DNA of 19,702 bases, taken from contig JAFXRA010000381.1 in NCBI GenBank assembly GCA_017526725.1, positions 1 to 19,702 on the forward strand. The letters run 5' to 3'. A model generated the notes under the pieces. It did no database searches. It saw only the letters and a program-made list of their open reading frames with translations, and was not told the DNA's origin. The DNA comes from Candidatus Rifleibacteriota bacterium. GTDB taxonomy: Bacteria > Riflebacteria > Ozemobacteria > Ozemobacterales > Ozemobacteraceae. This document shows positions 1-6,224 of the stretch, piece after piece. Within the stretch, counting starts at the first letter, position 1; each line of letters opens with the position of its first letter. The position numbers and the translations under genes were made by a program.

Positions 1-572
1 TATTTCAATAATATTTCTTTTTCGAATTCAGCATTCGGATAACCTAAGGAAATACGCATCATAAATCTGTCTAATTCAGATTCCGGTAAAGGATAAGTGC
101 CGCTGGAACCGCAGGGATTTTGTGTAGCAATAACAATAAAGGGGTCAGCCATATTATAAGTCTGCTTTTCATAGCTGATAGCCAATTCATTCATTGCCTG
201 AAGCAAAGCACTCTGAGTTTTTGGAGAGGCACGGTTTAATTCATCAGCAAGGATTATATTAGCAAACAAAGGCCCTTTAACAAATTCAAATACTTCGCTC
301 TGTCTCTTGTATATTTTAGTGCCGATAATATCAAAGGGAAGGATATCAGAAGTAAATTGGATTCTACTAAAAGTTCCGCCAATAACAGTAGCTAAGGCAG
401 AAGCTAAAGATGTTTTACCTACTCCAGGCATATCTTCTAATAAAAGATGGCCGCGAGCAAGTAAACAAATCAGAGTCTTATCAACCTGCTCGTCTTTCCC
501 AATAATTATAGACTTTAGTTCGGATGATATTGTTTTAAAAGCTTCGAATGTTTTTAATATTTTATTGTCCAT
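1..572 (-). CDS. MoxR-family AAA+ ATPase (partial, 3' end outside window)
   Basis: The first 190 residues are visible, read from an ATG at 572. They carry a Walker A (GVGKT, about residues 50-54), a Walker B (IILADELNRA, D110-E111), the stretch SPKTQSALLQAM typical of MoxR proteins, a sensor-1 ATQNP (N152) and a probable arginine finger in ELDRF (R169). MoxR ATPases are chaperone-like AAA+ proteins that usually act with VWA-domain partners encoded next to them in maturing or activating protein complexes. The partner would lie outside the window. The C-terminal lid is missing because the gene runs off the edge. No clear ribosome binding site precedes the ATG; the start rests on the normal MoxR N-terminus. 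The gene diverges from the aminopeptidase gene across about 93 bases. Family assignment is secure; substrate unknown. Confidence 0.93.
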   Translation of the reverse strand, partial: MDNKILKTFEAFKTISSELKSIIIGKDEQVDKTLICLLARGHLLLEDMPGVGKTSLASALATVIGGTFSRIQFTSDILPFDIIGTKIYKRQSEVFEFVKGPLFANIILADELNRASPKTQSALLQAMNELAISYEKQTYNMADPFIVIATQNPCGSSGTYPLPESELDRFMMRISLGYPNAEFEKEILLK

Positions 573-665
573 AACTTTATTCTATTACTTTACTAGTATT
601 TTTTAAATTGTAGTAGTAGTATGTACACCATAAAACATCTTAAGAAATTTTTCAAGGAGGGTTAC

Positions 666-2099
666 ATGGTTCAAAAAAATATTAAGAAAAATGATGTAAA
701 AAGTTTTAAAGTAACCAGTGCATGGGACCGCTTAACCCCAAAAGACCAAAAGCTTTTGGATAAGCGCTGCAGCGATTATCTTAACTTTATTTCTCAGTGT
801 AAAACTGAACGAGCTACAGTTGAATTTATAAAGGCTAAAGCAGAAAAAGCGGGTTTTAAACCTCTTCCTGCTCTTGGAAAAGGCAAAAAGCTAAAACCTG
901 GTACAAAGGTAATGTTTATTAACAATAATCGTGCTATCTGTTTGGGAATTATAGGCAAAAGACCTGCTGAAGAAGGACTTAGACTAGTTGCAGCCCACTT
1001 AGATGTACCTAAAATTGATGTAAAATCTACTCCTTTATATGAAAAAGACAACTTAGCTCTTTTTAAAACCCACTATTATGGTGGAATCAAAAAATTTCAA
1101 TGGGTAACCATACCGCTTTCTCTACATATTTTTGCCGTAGATAAAGCAGGAAAAACTCACTCTTTTGTAATAGGCGAAAAGCCCGGAGACCCAGTATTTA
1201 CAATTTCTGATATCGCTATTCACCTTGCCCAGAAAATGCAGATGAAGCGATTAACAAATGAAGCAGTCACCGGTGAAGAACTGAATATATTGGTAGGTTC
1301 AAAACCAGACCCCAAAACAGAACAAGACAAACCCAACCGCATTAGAAACATGGTTGTAAGAGAAATAGAAAAACAGTTCGGTCTCACAGAAGAAGATTTA
1401 GCCTGGGCAGAAATACATGCTGTTCCTGCAATGAAAGCTGCAGAAATCGGTTTTGACCGAGGTTTAATAGGTGCCTACGGACATGACGACCGTTCTTGTG
1501 TGTACGCCGCCTACACTGCCATGTCTGAAATAGACATTCCAGAACATACAGCCGCAGTAATATTCCTGGACAAAGAAGAAGTTGGTTCGGCAGGGCCTAA
1601 TGGAGCTCAATCAGGCCTAATCATTGATATTATATCTATGCTCACTGAAGCAACAAACGGCAAAATATCTTTCTCTGATTCAAGAAATGTTATAACCAAT
1701 ACTTTGGTATTTTCTGCCGATACAAGTGCCTCTATCGACCCCAATTACGAAAGTGCTTATGACCCACTGAACAGTGGCTATTTAGGCAAAGGTGTATGGA
1801 TTAGCAAATTCAGCGGAAAAGGCGGAAAATCAGGAAGTCTTGAAGTAGATATAGAATTCCTAGCCAAAATTAGAAAGATGCTGGCTGAAGAAAACATTCC
1901 TTACCAATTCGGAGAAATGGGTAAAGTAGATGAAGGCGGTGGAGGAACTGTTGCCAGACTGATAGCCAATAACAATATTCAGGTTGTTGATATGGCTATA
2001 CCAACAGTCAGTTTGCATTCTCCATTCGAAGTAATCTCTAAAGTAGATTATCATTATAGTGTAAGTGCCTATAAGGCATTCATGAAAAACCACTACTGA
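666..2099 (+). CDS. M18-family zinc aminopeptidase (aminopeptidase I type)
   Basis: A 477-residue cytosolic metallo-aminopeptidase that would release N-terminal residues from peptides. Residues matching the M18 dinuclear zinc site are visible: H111 and D113 in AAHLDVP, the bridging aspartate in GHDDRSCVYAA (D274 or D275), E304-E305 in LDKEEVGS, D352 in SADTS, and H451 in TVSLHSPFE. Length fits the family (about 430-480). An in-frame ATG at 621 would add 15 residues, but a strong AAGGAGG at 654-660 lies five bases before the ATG at 666, so 666 is chosen. holA follows on the same strand after 56 bases that hold a heptamer repeat and hairpin, so cotranscription is possible but not shown. Exact substrate preference (acidic or neutral residues) cannot be read from sequence. 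Confidence 0.93.
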   Translation: MVQKNIKKNDVKSFKVTSAWDRLTPKDQKLLDKRCSDYLNFISQCKTERATVEFIKAKAEKAGFKPLPALGKGKKLKPGTKVMFINNNRAICLGIIGKRPAEEGLRLVAAHLDVPKIDVKSTPLYEKDNLALFKTHYYGGIKKFQWVTIPLSLHIFAVDKAGKTHSFVIGEKPGDPVFTISDIAIHLAQKMQMKRLTNEAVTGEELNILVGSKPDPKTEQDKPNRIRNMVVREIEKQFGLTEEDLAWAEIHAVPAMKAAEIGFDRGLIGAYGHDDRSCVYAAYTAMSEIDIPEHTAAVIFLDKEEVGSAGPNGAQSGLIIDIISMLTEATNGKISFSDSRNVITNTLVFSADTSASIDPNYESAYDPLNSGYLGKGVWISKFSGKGGKSGSLEVDIEFLAKIRKMLAEENIPYQFGEMGKVDEGGGGTVARLIANNNIQVVDMAIPTVSLHSPFEVISKVDYHYSVSAYKAFMKNHY

Positions 2100-2100
2100 T

Positions 2101-2150
2101 TAGGGTATAGGGAAAAGGGTGTAGGGAATAGGGTAACTCCCTTCTCCCTA
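2101..2150 (+). repeat. Five-unit TAGGGWA heptamer (G-quadruplex motif) with overlapping hairpin
   Basis: Five consecutive 7-base units of the type TAGGGTA/TAGGGAA occupy 2101-2135, giving five GGG runs each separated by exactly four bases (2103-2105, 2110-2112, 2117-2119, 2124-2126, 2131-2133). This satisfies the usual intramolecular G-quadruplex pattern on the + strand. The last two units can instead pair with the following CCCTTCTCCCTA: TAGGGA 2122-2127 with TCCCTA 2145-2150 and AGGG 2130-2133 with CCCT 2139-2142, loop TAACT. The hairpin ends five bases before the holA start. The two folds are mutually exclusive. Confidence 0.8.
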
Positions 2151-2155
2151 ACCTC

Positions 2156-3280
2156 ATGGATATTCAATCATTTGAAAAGCTGATAAAAACAAGAAAGCTA
2201 GTTTGTCCTGTCTATATTTTCAGCGGTCCTGAACAATTTTTAAAACAAAAAACTTTTAACCTGCTGGCAAAAGTCTATGTACCACAGGAAGAGCAGTCTG
2301 AAAACGTAAACAGAATTATTTGCACAGGAAAAGAACTACCGGAACTGATAAACCTTATTTATAGCTTTTCTTTTAATCCAAGTCCAAGATTATTTTTAAT
2401 TCAGGATTTAGATGAAGTAACAGCAAAACAGAGAAAAGAATTCTTAGAAAAACTAAAAAGCGGCGGTATTCCAATTGAAACTATTTTAGTTTTTGCTGTA
2501 AAAGACAACAAAATAGCTACAGAAATATCTTCTGCATTTAAACAGCAATCAGATAAAATTGATTTTTGGGCTCCATTTGCCAATAAATTAAATGACTGGA
2601 TAAGAAAAGAAACATCTGAACTAGGCTCTGAAATAACCATGGATGCAGCTGACCAGTTAATTGAACTAATAGGTTCAGATTTGGCCTTGCTTCATCAGGA
2701 AATCACAAAGCTTGCTTTAAGCAAACCTGGCAGCAGAATAGATATAACTGACGTAAACAAAAGTGTAGCCTACATTAAGCAAGATACTCCATTCGACTTT
2801 TTGGAAGCCTTTGGAAAAAGGCAGACTGCAAAAGCTTTAAGAATTCTTGAAGCTTTAAACAACAGAGGAGAACCCGTTCAACGCATCTGGTTCATGCTTA
2901 TTAAACAAATAAGAGAATACAGGCTTTTTCATGCTTTATCATCAGACAGACCAGACCTTTTTAACCCAATTATCAACCAATTGCGAAAATATAAAATCTA
3001 TGCAGATAAATCAGATTTTAAATCCAATCAGGAAAAAAAGAACATTTTGGCTGATATTCAAAATATTGCTGAAGATTTGCCAGAGCCCTTGGAAAAAGCG
3101 ATTAACTTGAAGTTACAAAGTAAAATAAAAAATCTATATATGGCTCTGAATTTTTCTTTATCAGAATTAACATCTTTCTGGCCTAAAATTATTGAACTGG
3201 ATTCCAAACTAAAATCAGGCGCTCCTGACCCATTATCAGCAATACAGTGCTTTGTTGCCGACATTTTAGTTACAAACTAA
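2156..3280 (+). CDS. holA: DNA polymerase III delta subunit
   Basis: A 374-residue protein of the delta subunit family, the clamp-loader subunit that opens the sliding clamp. The N-terminal PVYIFSGPEQFLKQK matches the conserved beginning of delta, and RQTAKALRILEALNNRGEPVQRIWFMLIKQIREYRL (about residues 219-254) matches the conserved domain II/III region of the family. Walker motifs are absent, as expected for delta. The neighbour rpsT on the opposite strand is a common bacterial arrangement. The ATG at 2156 is the first start after an in-frame TAG at 2129. It has no Shine-Dalgarno sequence and sits five bases after a GC-containing hairpin, which is unusual. It is somewhat longer than the roughly 340 residues common for delta, mainly at the C-terminus. 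Confidence 0.9.
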   Translation: MDIQSFEKLIKTRKLVCPVYIFSGPEQFLKQKTFNLLAKVYVPQEEQSENVNRIICTGKELPELINLIYSFSFNPSPRLFLIQDLDEVTAKQRKEFLEKLKSGGIPIETILVFAVKDNKIATEISSAFKQQSDKIDFWAPFANKLNDWIRKETSELGSEITMDAADQLIELIGSDLALLHQEITKLALSKPGSRIDITDVNKSVAYIKQDTPFDFLEAFGKRQTAKALRILEALNNRGEPVQRIWFMLIKQIREYRLFHALSSDRPDLFNPIINQLRKYKIYADKSDFKSNQEKKNILADIQNIAEDLPEPLEKAINLKLQSKIKNLYMALNFSLSELTSFWPKIIELDSKLKSGAPDPLSAIQCFVADILVTN

Positions 3281-3323
3281 TATAGTAAGATTTTATCAAT
3301 TAAAAACCGCCTAAAAACCATAA

Positions 3324-3353
3324 ACCGAGAGCATACTTTAATACGCTCTCGGT
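3324..3353 (-). terminator. Intrinsic terminator behind rpsT
   Basis: A perfect 9-bp stem ACCGAGAGC (3324-3332) / GCTCTCGGT (3345-3353) with a 12-base loop. On the minus strand it lies 60 bases after the rpsT stop and is followed by a T-rich run (TTTATGGTTTTTAGG). The + strand side has no T tract, so it probably ends rpsT, while it may also block readthrough from holA. Confidence 0.75.
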
Positions 3354-3413
3354 AAAATGGCTAACAGTATATCAGTTGTAATACACCAGAAAGTAATAAA
3401 TTAAAGCTGGTTA

Positions 3414-3680
3414 TTATTTCTGAAGTCTGTTTACAGCCTTCATGATGCGGCTGATTTTTCTAGCAGCAGTCTTTGGATGAATATAACCATTAGAAGCTGC
3501 TTTAGCGTATTTCTTTACTGCGTAATTAGTTGCTTTTGCTACTTCTTCGCCTTTAGCTTCTTCTGCTACGGCAAGAGCAGTTTTGCGAACTGTCTTAAGT
3601 TCAGATTTAACCTGAACGCGTACTGCATGACGACGAACTGCCTGACGGGCATTCTTAGCTGCTGATTTTGTATTAGCCAT
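3414..3680 (-). CDS. rpsT: 30S ribosomal protein S20
   Basis: An 88-residue, lysine/arginine/alanine-rich protein beginning MANTKSAAKNARQAVRRH, the standard S20 N-terminus, and carrying the conserved GYIHPKTAARKISRIMKAVN near the C-terminus. S20 is a primary binder of 16S rRNA helices in the small subunit body. Length matches the family (84-90). A ribosome binding site AAAGGTG lies about seven bases before the ATG. The gene is monocistronic: its own promoter is upstream and an intrinsic terminator downstream. It converges with holA, a frequent neighbour. No anomalies seen. Confidence 0.99.
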   Translation of the reverse strand: MANTKSAAKNARQAVRRHAVRVQVKSELKTVRKTALAVAEEAKGEEVAKATNYAVKKYAKAASNGYIHPKTAARKISRIMKAVNRLQK

Positions 3681-3721
3681 GATAATTCACCTTTCATAAA
3701 TCAAATCATTTTGGAGCCTTA

Positions 3722-3750
3722 ATAATATCACTTCATTCAAAGAATTTCAA
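3722..3750 (-). promoter_or_regulatory. Promoter of rpsT (sigma-70 type)
   Basis: On the minus strand, -35 TTGAAA (3745-3750) and -10 TATTAT (3722-3727) are separated by exactly 17 bases. The predicted transcript would start near 3715, leaving a short leader of about 35 bases with the AAAGGTG ribosome binding site. Match is close to consensus and the position suits a strongly expressed ribosomal gene. Confidence 0.75.
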
Positions 3751-3833
3751 GCTTTTTAATATCTTTTCTGTGTACATTCTTTTTATTTTTTTGTTAATCT
3801 TAACTAGCCTTTTCTTCAATACTAAAGAAAAAA

Positions 3834-3857
3834 CCTGCCAGATTATCAACTGGCAGG
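3834..3857 (-). terminator. Intrinsic terminator of the M23 / propeller-like operon
   Basis: A perfect 8-bp stem CCTGCCAG (3834-3841) / CTGGCAGG (3850-3857) with an 8-base loop. Read on the minus strand it is followed directly by TTTTTTCTTT. It starts about 40 bases after the stop codon of the gene at 3898-4908. Confidence 0.9.
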
Positions 3858-3897
3858 CAATTGTGTTTTATCTATCTTGCAACAACAACAAAATAGT

Positions 3898-4908
3898 TTA
3901 TTTCATAGAATAAACCCTTATAGCATATTCTAATTCATTACAGAAGAATGTCATTACATCTCCGTCAGGATAAACTATTCTATGACGAGGAAGTTCAGGA
4001 GAAAGAATAGGATCGTCGATTACATCCAATTCTTTAAGAACTTTACCATCTTGAGTACATTTATAAATTCTGTCACGATAAATTATACCGTTAGAATCAC
4101 AGGCAATAAGGCCGAAACTGATATTACCATCAGCATCAATACCGTATATATTTCCACCTTTATACTCAACATCTTTAAACTTATCAAATACGAATTCTTT
4201 AACTATTTTAACATTTGAACCCTTTCTAACATAAAGCTTAGCCTTAGTAGGTTCAAAATAGTCAATTCCCCAAAGACCTTTTTCTGTAGAGAAATTGCTT
4301 AAGCTCTGGTCTGCTTCATAGATTCCCAAAGGAGCACCTTCATTAGAAACATGAACAACTCCTTTTGCCAAGGGGCTTACTATTAAAAGGTCATTATTTG
4401 ATGCGAATTCAATAGATAGAGCAGATTCATATCCTGGGAAAGAATTCTTAAGCTTGCCTCTATCATCGGTAACATATACCATACCAGTTTTTGCATTAAG
4501 AAAAGCAAACAATTTATTGTCTTTACTAATTGCAAAGTCTTGTATTATGCCACCAAAGTCTTTTAAAGAGATATACCTTTTAAGCTTTCCTGCTTTAAAA
4601 AGCTTTAAAGCACCATTTATAGAGTCGAGAATCCAGGCTTCGTCCTTATTAACAGTAGGTCTGAATGCCATAGGCAAACCTTCTGTTTGTTCTTCAATAT
4701 CTTCATTATGCCCACCAACATTTTCTGATCTAGACCCCATCTTAAGACGCATGATTTCTGTAGATGGCTTAGCATTATACATAGTTTCATAGTATCTAAG
4801 GCCATTAATCATCTTGTGTTCAGCTATGGCTTCTTCTGCCAGGCCAATTGAAGAATTCATCAAACAAACACCACAAACAGCTATTGTTAATAAGGACTTT
4901 TTAAGCAT
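3898..4908 (-). CDS. Secreted protein of unknown function, probable beta-propeller fold
   Basis: A 336-residue protein with a clear Sec signal peptide (KK, hydrophobic LLTIAVCGVCLM, likely cleavage after SIGLA near residue 24). I do not recognise the family. From about residue 85 onward the chain is a series of short beta-rich units with recurring patterns such as DEAWILDSINGALKLF, NKLFAFLNAKTGMVYVTDDRGKL, NDLLIVSPLAKGVVHVSNEG and NGIIYRDRIYKCTQDGKVLKEL. These resemble the blades of NHL/WD-like propellers, though no blade consensus is strict. Cysteines in the mature part are few (C270, C284, C323). It lies 32 bases behind the LysM-M23 gene and ahead of a strong terminator, so the two are likely cotranscribed and both work outside the cytoplasmic membrane. 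The start has AGAGG about 12 bases upstream. Confidence 0.8.
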   Translation of the reverse strand: MLKKSLLTIAVCGVCLMNSSIGLAEEAIAEHKMINGLRYYETMYNAKPSTEIMRLKMGSRSENVGGHNEDIEEQTEGLPMAFRPTVNKDEAWILDSINGALKLFKAGKLKRYISLKDFGGIIQDFAISKDNKLFAFLNAKTGMVYVTDDRGKLKNSFPGYESALSIEFASNNDLLIVSPLAKGVVHVSNEGAPLGIYEADQSLSNFSTEKGLWGIDYFEPTKAKLYVRKGSNVKIVKEFVFDKFKDVEYKGGNIYGIDADGNISFGLIACDSNGIIYRDRIYKCTQDGKVLKELDVIDDPILSPELPRHRIVYPDGDVMTFFCNELEYAIRVYSMK

Positions 4909-4940
4909 TTAAAATCAAACCTCTATATCAAGAACTTAAA

Positions 4941-6011
4941 TCAAGGCAATTTAACAACTTTTCTTGGATTTACACGAGTACCATTAACTTTTACTTCCAT
5001 ATGGAGGTGAGCACCTGTTGTATATTTTCCAGTATTGTCAGAAATTGCTACCTGTTGACCAGCTTGAACTCTGTCACCTGCTTTAACAGTAGCACCTTTA
5101 AGATGACAATAGAATGTTTCGTAACCATTGTCATATTTAATTCTTACATAGTTTCCACCACCTGGTTCAAAGCTTGCAGCAACTACAGTTCCGTTAGCCA
5201 TTGCATTAACTCTTGTACCTGTTGGAATTGGGAGGTCAACACCATTGTGGAAGTTATGACCGAACAAATCTCTTGGGCCATATTCAGAACTAACTCTTGA
5301 AGGCATTGGATCACATGGATTTGCACTGCCCCATCCGCTTGCATCTACAGCAGTACCATTTGCATTAATAGTATCGCTGCCAGAGAGAGTTGAGCTTGAT
5401 CCTGATTTAGAGCCAGAATTGCCTTTGCTGCCAGCGGGAAGAGTTAATACCCAACCAGCATAAATTAAATTTGGATTAGAAAGTAAAGACGGATATTTGT
5501 CTTTATTTAATTCTACAAGTTCTTGCCAGCGGCTACCGTCGCCCATCTGTTCACTAGCAATCTTAATTAAATAGTCGCCAGGCTGAACAGTATATTCTAC
5601 AGTTTTACCAGTATCTGTAGATGTTGAAGTTGCTGTAACTGTTGCAGTAGAAGTTGCGGTTACAGTAGCAGTATCGGTAGCAGTTACTGTAGATGTTGAA
5701 GTTGCAGTTGAGGTTACAGTAGCAGTATCGGTAGCAGTAGAGGATGAAGTAAGGCCATCTACAATCCAGTTATCTACTTTCTGAGAACCGGAATCTACAC
5801 CAGAACTAGTTCCTGTGCTGGTGCTGGTGCTAGTGCCTTCTGTTGCTGTAATAGCCTGAGTTTCAAGATTATTTGAATCTGCAGATTTTTCAACTTGCTT
5901 CTGAGTATCATCAAATGTTGTTGCAGCTGCATTAACACTCATTAGATGAGGGCATGTAGCTACGCCAATAGCCAAAACAATGGTCGATAGTAAAACACAT
6001 GTTCTTTTCAT
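4941..6011 (-). CDS. Secreted LysM-M23 peptidoglycan peptidase (NlpD/DipM-like)
   Basis: A 356-residue exported protein: signal peptide (KR, CVLLSTIVLAIGVA, probable cleavage near residues 28-30), a Ser/Thr/Ala/Val-rich linker (about 50-135), one LysM domain (YTVQPGDYLIKIASEQMG... to VLTLP, about 139-192), a Gly/Ser linker, then a C-terminal M23 domain (about 235-350). M23 zinc ligands are present as H255 and D259 in HNGVD and H337 in HLH, with H303 (YCHL) and H335 as the catalytic histidines, so an active lysostaphin-type endopeptidase is predicted. LysM would bind peptidoglycan. A GTG at 6023 opens the frame, but GAGG overlapping it is correctly spaced (six bases) for the ATG at 6011, which also starts right at the signal peptide. 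First gene of a two-gene operon. Confidence 0.93.
   Translation of the reverse strand: MKRTCVLLSTIVLAIGVATCPHLMSVNAAATTFDDTQKQVEKSADSNNLETQAITATEGTSTSTSTGTSSGVDSGSQKVDNWIVDGLTSSSTATDTATVTSTATSTSTVTATDTATVTATSTATVTATSTSTDTGKTVEYTVQPGDYLIKIASEQMGDGSRWQELVELNKDKYPSLLSNPNLIYAGWVLTLPAGSKGNSGSKSGSSSTLSGSDTINANGTAVDASGWGSANPCDPMPSRVSSEYGPRDLFGHNFHNGVDLPIPTGTRVNAMANGTVVAASFEPGGGNYVRIKYDNGYETFYCHLKGATVKAGDRVQAGQQVAISDNTGKYTTGAHLHMEVKVNGTRVNPRKVVKLP
5617..5738 (-). repeat. Internal DNA repeats coding the Thr/Ser/Ala/Val linker
   Basis: Inside the LysM-M23 gene two exact 27-bp copies (5658-5684 and 5712-5738, beginning GGTTACAGTAGCAG on the + strand) and two exact 17-bp copies (5617-5633 and 5689-5705, GTAGATGTTGAAGTTGC) interleave, with offsets of 54 and 72 bases, both multiples of three and of nine. 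They encode TATVTATST-like peptide repeats. Gain or loss of units would keep the frame. Confidence 0.85.
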
Positions 6012-6031
6012 ATAAAACCTCACATAATTTT

Positions 6032-6059
6032 ATTATACCAAATATATATACTTTAGCAA
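6032..6059 (-). promoter_or_regulatory. Promoter of the LysM-M23 operon
   Basis: On the minus strand, -35 TTGCTA (6054-6059) and -10 TATAAT (6032-6037) are 16 bases apart. A start of transcription near 6025 leaves a very short leader that contains the GAGG used by the ATG at 6011. Confidence 0.65.
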
Positions 6060-6188
6060 TTATAAAAAGTTTAAAAAAAAGAAAATAATAATGTACACAG
6101 TAGAGGAGAAAAAAGATAGAAACTTAAGCAAATGGGGGACTAGAAAACAAAGCCTCTATATGATAAGATTATTTAAGCAAACAAATTC

Positions 6189-6199
6189 TATAATATAAT
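6189..6199 (+). promoter_or_regulatory. Candidate -10 region for the signalling operon
   Basis: Two overlapping TATAAT hexamers (6189-6194 and 6194-6199) lie 26-36 bases before the ATG at 6225. No convincing -35 box is seen (ATTTAA or TTTAAG around 6171-6177 is the nearest), so a regulator or an alternative sigma factor may be involved. An AAGGA at about 6207-6211 sits rather far from the start codon. Confidence 0.4.
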
Positions 6200-6224
6200 C
6201 GAAGGCTAAGGATTCTTTTTCTTT

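Noticed and set aside
307..606. Open frame of 99 codons on the + strand
   Set aside because: It is antisense to the clear MoxR coding sequence on the minus strand and has no recognisable protein features.
6091..6198. Short ATG frame (about 35 codons) in the gap between the M23 and PP2C genes
   Set aside because: No ribosome binding site, no recognisable composition, and it runs through the candidate -10 region of the downstream operon.
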